Assembly (NCBI GenBank): GCA_003242315.1
Contig: QGUY01000204.1
Span: 1-7,259 of the forward strand
DNA length: 7,259 nt
From: Bacteroidota bacterium
Lineage (GTDB): Bacteria; Bacteroidota; Bacteroidia; Cytophagales; Cyclobacteriaceae
Direction: 5' to 3'
The notes under the pieces were generated by a model, which saw only the letters and a program-made list of their open reading frames with translations, searched no databases and was not told the origin of the DNA. Made by a program: the position numbers and the translations under genes. Positions 1 through 7,259 of this stretch are shown here, piece after piece; position 1 is the first letter of the stretch, and the number at the start of each line of letters is the position of its first letter.

Positions 1-1278
1 CGCATGATGTCCCGAAACAAACACATGCTCCACTGCCGACCTGAACGTCGTCCCCTCAAACGGCGACCAGCCGCACTTGGCGAGGATGTTTTCCTTGTTT
101 ACAACCCAGGGTTTATTCAAATTCACCGCAACGAGATCCGCATAGTACCCTTCCCTGATGAAGCCGCGATCCTTTACGTTGAAAATCAAGGCGGGATTGT
201 GACTCATCTTCTGAACCACCTTTTCCAACGTAATCTTTCCCTGATGGTAAAATTCCAGAACGGCGACAAGACTATGTTGAATTAGCGGTCCGCCGGATGG
301 GCTTCTAAAATATGTGTTCTGTTTTTCTTCCAACGTGTGTGGCGCGTGATCGGTGGCTATGACGTCAATCTTGTCGTCCAGCACAGCGCGGAATACCTCG
401 TCGCGATCTGCAGCGGTTTTGATAGCGGGATTCCATTTGATAAGCGTGCCCAATCTTTCGTAATCTGCGTCGCTGAACCACAAGTGATGAATACAAGCCT
501 CCCCAGTGATTTTCTTTTTCTCCGGAGGCACATCATTCCCGAAAAGCCCTGTCTCGCGTGCCGTGCTGATGTGAAGGATGTGAAGTCGCGTTCCGTACTT
601 TTTGGCGAGAGCGACCGCTTGTGAAGATGACTTGTAACATGCCTCCGCGCTGCGTATTTGCGCGTGGAAGCGTACGGGGAGATCTTCGCCATACTGCTTT
701 CGGAAATGCTCCGTGTTCTCCCGTATCGTCGCCTCGTCTTCGCAGTGCGTAGCGATCAGCGAAGGGAACCGAGAGAAAAAGGCTTCCAGGGTTTGTATGT
801 TGTCTACCAAAAGATTTCCCGTCGAAGAGCCCATGAAAATCTTCAGTCCGCAAACCCGGGTAATGTCCGTCTTCAGCGCCTCCTCAATGTTGTCGTTAGA
901 GGCACCCATGTAAAAGGAATAGTTCGCCAGGGATGTTCGCCGGGCAATTTCATACTTCTCCTCCAGTAGGGCCTGTGTGAATACGGGCGGAATCGTATTG
1001 GGCATCTCCATAAACGATGTCACGCCCCCGGCTACCGCTGCGCGCGATTCAGTGAAAATCGTCGCCTTGTGGGTGAGTCCCGGCTCACGAAAGTGCACCT
1101 GGTCGTCGATAACGCCGGGTAACAGGTGAAGACCCTTAAGGTCGATGACAGTGTCAGCCTTCAACGACGACAGGTCTCCTCCCACGCGCTCAATCCGCGA
1201 CCCTTTGATCAGCACATCGCCCGCAAGGGTCTTACCCTCGTTCACTATATTTGCGTTCAGCAGTAACGTCGTATTCAT
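1..1278 (-). CDS. pyrC: Dihydroorotase-like amidohydrolase, 3' end cut off by window edge
   Basis: An uninterrupted frame of 426 codons runs from ATG at 1278 to the left edge without a stop. Members are usually about 440-450 residues, so only a short C-terminal piece is missing. The family hydrolyses or forms dihydroorotate (third step of pyrimidine synthesis) in the cytoplasm using a binuclear metal site. Visible landmarks: DDQVHFREPG at 58-67, MPNT at 92-95 (substrate loop), LKIFMG with K146 as likely carbamylated lysine, THCED with H178, LHILHIST with H236, and IATDHAPH with catalytic D310. Odd point: the usual first metal histidine of D-x-H-x-H is Q60, while H62 is kept. Other metal ligands look intact. 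It could therefore be a true dihydroorotase variant, or a related hydantoinase- or allantoinase-like enzyme. The start is supported by the typical N-terminal strand TLLLNANIV immediately after it. The helicase gene diverges 22 bases away. Confidence 0.88.
   Translation of the reverse strand, partial: MNTTLLLNANIVNEGKTLAGDVLIKGSRIERVGGDLSSLKADTVIDLKGLHLLPGVIDDQVHFREPGLTHKATIFTESRAAVAGGVTSFMEMPNTIPPVFTQALLEEKYEIARRTSLANYSFYMGASNDNIEEALKTDITRVCGLKIFMGSSTGNLLVDNIQTLEAFFSRFPSLIATHCEDEATIRENTEHFRKQYGEDLPVRFHAQIRSAEACYKSSSQAVALAKKYGTRLHILHISTARETGLFGNDVPPEKKKITGEACIHHLWFSDADYERLGTLIKWNPAIKTAADRDEVFRAVLDDKIDVIATDHAPHTLEEKQNTYFRSPSGGPLIQHSLVAVLEFYHQGKITLEKVVQKMSHNPALIFNVKDRGFIREGYYADLVAVNLNKPWVVNKENILAKCGWSPFEGTTFRSAVEHVFVSGHHA
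1246..1253 (+). promoter_or_regulatory. Candidate Bacteroidota -7 element for the helicase gene
   Basis: TATATTTG is an exact match to the phylum's TAnnTTTG -7 consensus and lies 47 bases upstream of the GTG start at 1301. I see no good TTTG -33 element at the expected distance. It would place transcription start near 1260, inside the first codons of the divergent dihydroorotase-like gene. An 8-base degenerate match can arise by chance, so this is a candidate only. Confidence 0.35.
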
Positions 1279-1300
1279 CGCAGTAAAGTAAATCCCTAAA

Positions 1301-2571
<1,271 letters not shown>

Positions 2572-2575
<4 letters not shown>

Positions 2576-2617
2576 TTGATTAGTGATTAGTGAATTGTGA
2601 TTTGTGATTTGTGATTT
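2572..2617 (+). repeat. GTGATTW heptanucleotide array overlapping the helicase stop codon
   Basis: Heptamers GTGATTA, GTGAATT, GTGATTT, GTGATTT and GTGATTT run in phase from 2583 to 2617. A further GTGATTG sits at 2572-2578, separated by ATTA. The TGA stop codon of the helicase (2573-2575) is part of that first unit, so the array begins exactly where coding ends. The period is 7 bp. A related array lies at 2761-2795. Confidence 0.85.
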
Positions 2618-2656
2618 GGGTCGTCAAATAGGAAATAGTCAGTAATGGATGGAGGT

Positions 2657-2700
2657 AGGCGTGCGGGAGGGCCCCTTTAGGGGATTAAGGGGCGTGCGGG
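2657..2700. repeat. GC-rich hairpin bracketed by direct repeats
   Basis: GGCGTGCGGG occurs at 2658-2667 and again at 2691-2700, 33 bases apart. Between them GCCCCTT (2671-2677) can pair with AAGGGGC (2687-2693), giving a 7-bp stem with a 9-base loop; its last bases overlap the second direct repeat. An alternative small stem CCCC/GGGG exists at 2672-2683. There is no T-run after the stem on either strand, so a classic terminator is unlikely. The compact palindrome resembles a repetitive extragenic palindrome, but a copy elsewhere in the genome is needed to say so. Confidence 0.6.
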
Positions 2701-2702
2701 GG

Positions 2703-2731
2703 GGTAATTGGTAATCGGTAATCAGGTAATC
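2703..2731 (+). repeat. GGTAATY heptanucleotide array
   Basis: GGTAATT (2703-2709), GGTAATC (2710-2716) and GGTAATC (2717-2723) are directly adjacent. After one extra A, a fourth GGTAATC lies at 2725-2731, followed by GGT. The unit length is again 7 bp, as in the two GTGATTW-type arrays either side, but the word differs. Its reverse complement GATTACC shares GATTA with the neighbouring arrays. Confidence 0.8.
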
Positions 2732-2760
2732 GGTGGAGCTGCGTCTGAAGGAATGGATTA

Positions 2761-2795
2761 ATGATTAGTGAATAGTGAGTTGTGATTTTTGATTT
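2761..2795 (+). repeat. Second, degenerate GTGATTW-like heptamer array
   Basis: Five in-phase heptamers are visible: ATGATTA, GTGAATA, GTGAGTT, GTGATTT and TTGATTT. They share the 7-bp period and near-identical words with the array at 2572-2617, about 145 bases upstream, but are more diverged. The two look like related copies, either of a duplicated segment or of independent expansions of one word. Confidence 0.7.
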
Positions 2796-2861
2796 GACCA
2801 CTGATCGAAGTTTTTGTTGGGAGGGGACGGTTTGAGTTCACTCGTCTTTCTCTCAGCAAAT

Positions 2862-2960
2862 ACTATGTGCCCTATGTGTTCCCTACGTGCCCTGTGTGGT
2901 TCAAACATTTATTCTTTGAACCCCATAGATAACATAGAAATACACATAGAACACATAGAT
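2862..2960. repeat. Long imperfect inverted repeat made of CTATGTG words
   Basis: The left arm carries CTATGTG (2863), CTATGTG (2872), CTACGTG (2883) and CTGTGTG (2892). The right arm carries the complements: CATAG (2924), CATAG (2933), CACATAG (2943) and CACATAG (2952). The centre is a perfect 8-bp stem, GGTTCAAA (2898-2905) with TTTGAACC (2915-2922), around a 9-base loop. It extends by CTGTG/CATAG across one mismatch, with one G-T pair. Further out CTATGTGTTC (2872-2881) is an exact complement of 2949-2958. Lying between convergent 3' ends, it could form a cruciform or an RNA hairpin on both transcripts, and may act as a bidirectional 3' end or stabiliser. No T-run follows. It may also be a dispersed palindromic element. 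Confidence 0.75.
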
Positions 2961-2988
2961 TATTTTAAAATCGTGACTCGTAGCTCGT

Positions 2989-4686
2989 TCACAGGTTCCT
3001 TCTCTTCATCTCCTCAACCGCATAATTCGCCGCTCTTGCACTAAGCGTCATGTAAAAGATCGTTGGGCTTTGATTTCCGGTTGAAGTCATGCATGCGCCG
3101 TCGGTAACGAATACGTTTTTGCAATGGTGCAATTGATTCCATTCGTTTAGCAGGGATGTTTTGGGATCGCGGCCCATGCGGACACCGCCCATTTCGTGGA
3201 TGTCGAGACCGGGCGCTTGCTTGGTGTCGGTGGTTGTAATACTGGTACAGCCGGCTTTTTCAAGCATCTCCGAAGTCTGTTCAAGGTAGTCCTTCACCAT
3301 CTTGTCTTCATTCTCGCTGTAGTCCACCGACGTAATCAACAGTGGTATCCCCCATGCATCGGTTTTGTCCAGGCTGAGTCGCACGTGGTTTTCTTCTCTT
3401 GGAACTACTTCTCCCTGCATGAACGAAAAAACTTGCCAGGGCCCAGGCTCGCTCATGGCCTCCTTGTACGCCGGACCGACATACTCGTGCAGGCCTTTGA
3501 TATCACCTTGCCCGCGGCTGCCGACGAGGAAGGTGAGGAATCCTCCGACATAGTCGGTGTCCTGCTTGTCGACGTTTCGGTAGTTAGCGATGATGGGTAT
3601 GGCCGGTCTCCTTCCGTAATAGTACTTGTCTTCAAAACCTTCGAATGTCGCGGACACCAACCCCCGGTAATTGTGAAACAAGATGTATTTTCCCAGGAGG
3701 CCGTTGTCGTTGCCGAGACCTTCCGGGAACCGATTCGATTTTGAGTTCAACAGGATAAGGTTCGTATTAAGACAGGAGGCATTGAGGAAGATGATCCGCG
3801 CAAAATATTCAGTTGCCTCCTTCGTGACTGCGTCAATGACGCGGACGCCCCTCGCTCTTCCTTTCGCTTCGTCATAGATCACGGAGTGCACAACGGAATG
3901 AGGTCGGATGGTAAGGTTTCCTGTCTTTTGCGCCCAGGGAAGGGTGGACGAATTTGAACTGAAGTAGGCGCCAAACGGACATCCCCGCGTGCAAAGGTTT
4001 CGTGCTACACAGCGTTGCCTGCCCTGCTCAATGTGAATGGGCTGGGGCTGGGTGAGGTGTGCCCACCGGCCTTCAACCATGAAGCGATCTGAGTAGCTTT
4101 CGGAAATCGTCTTTTGTATTTCCTTTTCCACGCAATTCATCCCGAACGGTGGGAGGTATTCGCCATCCGGGAGATTCTTAATGCCATCCTTTCCTCCGCA
4201 GACTCCGATGAATTTTTCTACATGTGCATACCAGGGCGCGACGTCCTTGTACCGTATGGGCCAGTCGATACCGTAGCCGAAGCGTTCCGGCGCGGTGAAT
4301 TCAAAATCGCTCCACCGTTGACAGGCGCGGCCCCATATGAGCGAGCGACCACCTACCTGGTAGCCGCGGATCCAGTCGAATGGCTTTTCTTGTATGTACG
4401 GGTGCTCATCGTCCTTGACAAAGAAGTGCTCGGTCGATTCATCAAACGCGTAACAGCGGCTGACAATGGGATTTCGTTTTGTGACGTCCACCGGAAGAGT
4501 TCCGCGGTGTTCGAGTTCCCAGGGTGCGAGATTCGCGGTGGGATAGTCTTTGATATGCTCCACGGGTCTGCCACGCTCAAGCACCAGGGTCTTCAGTCCG
4601 TGATCACATAGTTCTTTCGCTGCCCAGCCACCGCTGGGTCCTGATCCCACGACAATCGCGTCGAATGTGTTAGCCTGTGTTGCCAT
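2989..4686 (-). CDS. GMC-family FAD dehydrogenase with a probable 3Fe-4S motif
   Basis: A 565-residue flavoprotein of the glucose-methanol-choline family, closest in pattern to the large catalytic subunits of gluconate, glucose and fructose dehydrogenases. Seen: N-terminal FAD fold VVGSGPSGG (G14-x-G16-x-x-G19) with E37 ending the second strand; GGRSLIWGRACQRW at 112-125; IHEMGGVRMG with likely catalytic H497; TDGACMTSTGNQSP with likely partner N538. C226-x5-C232-x3-C236 matches the spacing of the cysteines that bind a 3Fe-4S cluster in Burkholderia FAD-glucose dehydrogenase alpha subunit (recalled). Electrons would then pass from FADH2 through the cluster to a cytochrome or quinone. No signal peptide is present; relatives are exported on a Tat-bearing small subunit, but no such gene adjoins it. 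ATG at 4686 is preceded by an A-rich leader and leaves the FAD motif near the N-terminus as expected. The substrate is unknown; a sugar or polyol is likely. Confidence 0.92.
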   Translation of the reverse strand: MATQANTFDAIVVGSGPSGGWAAKELCDHGLKTLVLERGRPVEHIKDYPTANLAPWELEHRGTLPVDVTKRNPIVSRCYAFDESTEHFFVKDDEHPYIQEKPFDWIRGYQVGGRSLIWGRACQRWSDFEFTAPERFGYGIDWPIRYKDVAPWYAHVEKFIGVCGGKDGIKNLPDGEYLPPFGMNCVEKEIQKTISESYSDRFMVEGRWAHLTQPQPIHIEQGRQRCVARNLCTRGCPFGAYFSSNSSTLPWAQKTGNLTIRPHSVVHSVIYDEAKGRARGVRVIDAVTKEATEYFARIIFLNASCLNTNLILLNSKSNRFPEGLGNDNGLLGKYILFHNYRGLVSATFEGFEDKYYYGRRPAIPIIANYRNVDKQDTDYVGGFLTFLVGSRGQGDIKGLHEYVGPAYKEAMSEPGPWQVFSFMQGEVVPREENHVRLSLDKTDAWGIPLLITSVDYSENEDKMVKDYLEQTSEMLEKAGCTSITTTDTKQAPGLDIHEMGGVRMGRDPKTSLLNEWNQLHHCKNVFVTDGACMTSTGNQSPTIFYMTLSARAANYAVEEMKRRNL

Positions 4687-4872
4687 TTTTTCAAAAAAAA
4701 AGAACCTTCCGGGTTTTGTTGATGAGGAGGTAATCTAGAATATCCTTGTGCGAAAAACAATGTAGTTGTTGAGTTGGTTGTCGCCCCCAGTTCTTCGCTC
4801 TCACACTCATCTCATACCATCCTCACCACATTCCGATCAGGTAATAACTAGGCAAATTATTATCTTTCACAG
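4687..4872. other. Divergent spacer between GMC and nucleoside hydrolase genes
   Basis: This 186-base spacer must carry the promoters of both flanking genes. Next to the GMC start there is a run of six T (4686-4691, partly in the ATG), one C, then nine A (4693-4701). Read in the GMC direction it gives a U-rich then A-rich leader ending GAAAAAATG, fitting the A-rich, Shine-Dalgarno-free initiation of Bacteroidota. I found no exact TAnnTTTG match on the minus strand here, so the GMC promoter is unassigned. No RNA gene is visible. Confidence 0.6.
4719..4748 (+). promoter_or_regulatory. Candidate promoter of the nucleoside hydrolase gene
   Basis: TTG at 4719-4721 is followed, 19 bases later, by TATCCTTG at 4741-4748, one mismatch from TAnnTTTG. 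The spacing suits the -33 and -7 elements of the Bacteroidota housekeeping sigma factor. It would give a leader of about 115-120 bases before the ATG at 4873. A second near match, TATCTTTC at 4861-4868, lies too close to the ATG to serve unless the mRNA is leaderless. Confidence 0.22.
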
Positions 4873-5880
4873 ATGAGCCGACTAATTCTCCCTATTGTAA
4901 TTCTCTTCCTCCTGGTGGCATGCCGCAGGGAGCAGCCTGCAACGCAGGCGCAAGAAAAAATCAGAGTGATCTTCGACACAGACGCCAACAACGAGTTGGA
5001 CGACCAGCATGCGCTGGCTTACCTCCTCCTGAGTGGTGACGTATTCGCCGTTGAGGGCATTACGGTAAACGCGACGCGTGGGGGCGGACCGGTGGAGGAG
5101 CAAGCGCGTGAAGCCTACCGCGTGATGCAGCTGTGCGGTGTTGCGGACAGAATAAAATTGTTGAAAGGTGCTAATGGCACTTTTCGCGACATCGAGCCTG
5201 CCATTGACAGCGCTAACTTCGACGGCAAGGAAGCAGTGGATTTCATCATCCAGAGAGCCAGCGCAACGAACGACAAGCCGCTCTTCGTGATTGCAGTGGG
5301 AAAATTGACGAATGTGGCCCTGGCATTGCGAAAGGACCCATCCATCGCGCAACGCATTCGCCTGGTGTGGCTCGGCTCAAACTATCCGGAGCCGGGTGAA
5401 TACAACCAGGAAAACGACACATCCGCAGTAAGCTATGTGGTGAAAACTTCCGTTCCGCTCGAGATCGCTACCGTGCGGTTTGGGGTTGGCACTGGGACCG
5501 ACGCGGTACGCGTCACACCAGAGGAAGTGAGGGAACGCATGCCAGGCCTGGGACCACGCATTGAAGCAGGCATAGAAGGTCGGCACGGCGGCGTGTTCCA
5601 CACCTTTGGAGATTACTCGGTCAGCCTTTTTGAAAATATCCACATGAGCGGCGATCCCCCGTCACGCGCACTGTATGACATGGCCGCAGTGGCGATAGTG
5701 AAAGACCCCTCGCTGGCGCAATCCGTGGAGATATCCGGACCGGTGTTGATTGATGGCCAATGGAAAGACCGGCCAAACAATTCGCGGAAGGTCAGAGTGT
5801 GGGAACACTTTGACCGCGATCGCATCATGAACGATTTTTACGAGACGCTGCGCAACTATGTGCAGGCGGACTCGATTTAG
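4873..5880 (+). CDS. Nucleoside hydrolase, predicted lipoprotein
   Basis: A 335-residue member of the inosine-uridine nucleoside hydrolase family, which cleaves the N-glycosidic bond of nucleosides to release base and ribose using a bound calcium ion. Residues 1-17 form a lipoprotein signal: short hydrophobic stretch then lipobox LVAC with C17. After C17 comes RREQPATQ, without the acidic run that marks surface-exposed lipoproteins in Bacteroidota, so a periplasm-facing anchor is inferred. Catalytic landmarks: DTDANNELDD at 35-44 (metal aspartates; the usual form is DTDxxxDD), GKLTNVALAL at 143-152 (usually GPLTN), the substrate-loop region EYNQENDTSA at 176-185, and LYDMAAVA at 267-274, whose D269 fits the distal metal aspartate. 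The spacing DTDANNELDD differs from the classical enzyme, and P is replaced by K in GKLTN. A scavenging role for extracellular nucleosides is likely; related lipoproteins may prefer other ribosides. The last codons overlap the rho stop on the other strand. Confidence 0.9.
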   Translation: MSRLILPIVILFLLVACRREQPATQAQEKIRVIFDTDANNELDDQHALAYLLLSGDVFAVEGITVNATRGGGPVEEQAREAYRVMQLCGVADRIKLLKGANGTFRDIEPAIDSANFDGKEAVDFIIQRASATNDKPLFVIAVGKLTNVALALRKDPSIAQRIRLVWLGSNYPEPGEYNQENDTSAVSYVVKTSVPLEIATVRFGVGTGTDAVRVTPEEVRERMPGLGPRIEAGIEGRHGGVFHTFGDYSVSLFENIHMSGDPPSRALYDMAAVAIVKDPSLAQSVEISGPVLIDGQWKDRPNNSRKVRVWEHFDRDRIMNDFYETLRNYVQADSI

Positions 5881-7259
5881 CCGTTCATGGAGATGAGGAA
5901 TTCTTGATTGTTGCGTGTTCCCTTCATCTTCGACAGCAGGAATTCCATGGCCTCGCTGGAGTTCATGTCGCTCATGAACTTTCTCAGGATCCATACACGC
6001 TGAAGTTCTTCCTCCTTCATGAGCAATTCTTCGCGACGTGTTCCGGATGCAGGCACATCGATAGCGGGGTAGATGCGCTTGTTGGCGAGCTTCCGGTCGA
6101 GTTGCAATTCCATGTTACCGGTACCCTTGAACTCTTCGAAGATCACTTCGTCCATCTTCGAACCGGTGTCGATAAGTGCCGTAGCGATGATCGTAAGTGA
6201 GCCACCGTTCTCAACGTTCCGAGCCGCACCGAAGAAGCGCTTCGGTTTGTGCAGAGCGTTGGCGTCAACGCCACCGGAAAGGATTTTTCCTGATGAAGGA
6301 ACGACAGTATTGTAAGCCCGTGCAAGACGGGTGATGGAGTCAAGGAGGATTACCACATCGTGACCGCACTCTACCATGCGCTTGGCTTTTTCAAGCACGA
6401 TGCTGGAGACTTTCACGTGGCGTTCTGCTTGCTCGTCGAACGTCGAGGCAATCACCTCAGCCTTCACGCTGCGCGCCATATCGGTAACTTCTTCAGGACG
6501 TTCGTCGATAAGAAGTACGATCAGGTAGCACTCGGGGTGATTTTCTGCAATTGAGTTGGCGATTTGTTTCAGCAGCACCGTCTTACCCGTCTTGGGTTGT
6601 GCCACGATCATACCACGTTGTCCCTTTCCAATCGGCGCGAAGAGATCAAGGATACGTGCAGACATGTTGTCCGGTGTCGTACTCAGCTTGATCATTTCGT
6701 TAGGGAAGAGCGGGGTGAGATATTCAAACGCGACGCGGTCGCGGATTTCCTCCGTCGTCTTTCCGTTTACAGTCTCCACGCGAAGCAGGGCGAAATACTT
6801 TTCACCTTCCTTGGGCGGGCGTATCTGGCCGCGCACAGTGTCGCCGGTTTTTAGTCCGAAGAGTTTAATCTGCGACGGCGATACATAGATGTCGTCGGGG
6901 CTGGCCAGGTAGTTGTAGTCGGATGAGCGGAGGAATCCGTATCCGTCCTGCATGATTTCGAGAACGCCTTCGTTGGTCACGGCGCCGTCGAAATCGCGGA
7001 TGTTTCCTTTTATAGGTCGGTCTTCACGCGCCTCGACTCGTGCGGGCTGTGTCATGGTATCTTCCCCGTCGTCAGAGTCGCCGAAGGAAGGCGGCGCTGC
7101 GTCCAGTTCCTGGTTAATTGATTCGAGCAGTTCGTCCGATGACATCTCCCGTTCTACGCGGGCAGGTGCGGTGACATTCTCACGCTTGCGCGGACGAAGC
7201 TTGCGTTCGGGTTCTGCTGATGCGGGCTTGGGTGCCGGGGCGGGAGCAGGCTCTTCAGC
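5877..7259 (-). CDS. rho: Transcription termination factor Rho, N-terminus cut off by window edge
   Basis: The frame is open from the TAA stop at 5877-5879 to the right edge, 460 residues in the window. Rho is a hexameric RNA-dependent ATPase that ends transcription. Numbering from the internal Met at 7145: cold-shock-like RNA-binding domain about 48-125 (GVLEIMQDGYGFLRS), ATPase P-loop PKTGKT 184-189, LLIDERPEE 211-219, Walker B VVILLD 264-269 with SITRLARAYN, Q-loop near KILSGG 287-292, and R-loop region EEFKGTGN 337-344. The Met at 7145 is unlikely to be the true start: upstream codons stay open and encode a Pro/Ala-rich, basic stretch (PAPAPKPAS, ERKLRPRKRE), then an acidic stretch follows it. 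This fits the long disordered N-terminal insertion of Bacteroidota Rho, with the start and N-terminal helical domain outside the window. It converges with the nucleoside hydrolase, sharing four bases. Confidence 0.97.
   Translation of the reverse strand, partial: AEEPAPAPAPKPASAEPERKLRPRKRENVTAPARVEREMSSDELLESINQELDAAPPSFGDSDDGEDTMTQPARVEAREDRPIKGNIRDFDGAVTNEGVLEIMQDGYGFLRSSDYNYLASPDDIYVSPSQIKLFGLKTGDTVRGQIRPPKEGEKYFALLRVETVNGKTTEEIRDRVAFEYLTPLFPNEMIKLSTTPDNMSARILDLFAPIGKGQRGMIVAQPKTGKTVLLKQIANSIAENHPECYLIVLLIDERPEEVTDMARSVKAEVIASTFDEQAERHVKVSSIVLEKAKRMVECGHDVVILLDSITRLARAYNTVVPSSGKILSGGVDANALHKPKRFFGAARNVENGGSLTIIATALIDTGSKMDEVIFEEFKGTGNMELQLDRKLANKRIYPAIDVPASGTRREELLMKEEELQRVWILRKFMSDMNSSEAMEFLLSKMKGTRNNQEFLISMNG

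Larger units (their letters stand above)
2576..2988. other. 413-base gene-free spacer between convergent genes, rich in short repeats
   Basis: No credible gene lies here on either strand. The spacer separates the 3' ends of the helicase and GMC genes. It contains, left to right, a GTGATTW array, a GC-rich hairpin between two direct repeats, a GGTAATY array, a second degenerate GTGATTW-like array, and a long inverted repeat. No hairpin followed by a clear T-run is visible, so no classic intrinsic terminator is called for either gene. A small open frame at 2814-3044 runs through the inverted repeat and has no recognisable protein features. Confidence 0.8.

Noticed and set aside
2671..2693. Intrinsic terminator for the helicase gene
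   Set aside because: The stem is GC-rich but no T-run follows on either strand.
2814..3044. Small plus-strand frame of 76 codons in the convergent spacer
   Set aside because: It runs through the CTATGTG inverted repeat into the 3' end of the GMC gene; its composition reflects the repeat and no start context or homology is evident.
3196..3744. Plus-strand open frame of 182 codons
   Set aside because: Antisense shadow of the GMC gene with no domain signature.
4114..4611. Plus-strand open frame of 165 codons
   Set aside because: It lies wholly antisense to the well-supported GMC gene and shows no recognisable motif.
4686..4701. Phase-variable homopolymer (T6-C-A9) controlling the GMC gene
   Set aside because: A nine-base run in a leader can slip, but nothing else supports switching; an A-rich leader is ordinary in this phylum.
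6579..6596. Variant P-loop PKTGKT in Rho as an unusual feature
   Set aside because: Compared with PKAGKT of E. coli it differs by one residue, but as far as I recall the T form is normal in Bacteroidota Rho.
5877..7145. Rho taken as a complete 422-residue protein starting at the ATG at 7145
   Set aside because: The frame stays open upstream to the window edge with a coding-like Pro/Ala and basic stretch, and the conserved N-terminal helical domain of Rho is missing from the short form.

Overview
The window reads as an ordinary chromosomal stretch of a Bacteroidota bacterium, probably Cytophagales-like (inference). It has moderate GC content. None of the start codons has a clear Shine-Dalgarno sequence, and leaders tend to be A-rich. 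The best promoter candidate has the TAnnTTTG form typical of the phylum. The proteins (a DDQVHFREPG-type dihydroorotase homologue, a PKTGKT-type Rho, a GMC oxidoreductase with a C-x5-C-x3-C motif, a lipoprotein nucleoside hydrolase) resemble those of that phylum. No phylogenetic search could be run.

Layout: positions 1-1278 (minus strand) hold most of a dihydroorotase-like amidohydrolase whose C-terminus lies beyond the left edge. Only 22 bases separate its start from that of a divergent DEAD-box RNA helicase (1301-2575, plus). A 413-base gene-free region (2576-2988) follows between convergent genes. It holds three heptanucleotide arrays, a GC-rich hairpin between direct repeats, and a roughly 100-base inverted repeat built from CTATGTG-like words. 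Next comes a GMC-family FAD dehydrogenase (2989-4686, minus) with a probable 3Fe-4S ligand motif. A 186-base divergent spacer leads to a lipoprotein nucleoside hydrolase (4873-5880, plus). Its stop codon interlocks with that of transcription terminator rho (5877-7259, minus), which runs off the right edge at its N-terminal end.

Functionally the genes look like independent single-gene units: orientation alternates at every junction (minus, plus, minus, plus, minus), so no two neighbours can share an operon. Broad themes are nucleotide metabolism (dihydroorotase-like protein, nucleoside hydrolase), RNA handling (helicase, Rho) and periplasmic sugar or polyol oxidation (GMC protein). I see no defence locus, CRISPR array, transposase, phage gene, tRNA or rRNA. 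I do not find a convincing new multi-gene system. The points most worth following up are the intergenic repeat cluster, the metal-ligand substitution in the dihydroorotase homologue, the partnerless iron-sulfur GMC protein, and the very tight divergent and convergent junctions.
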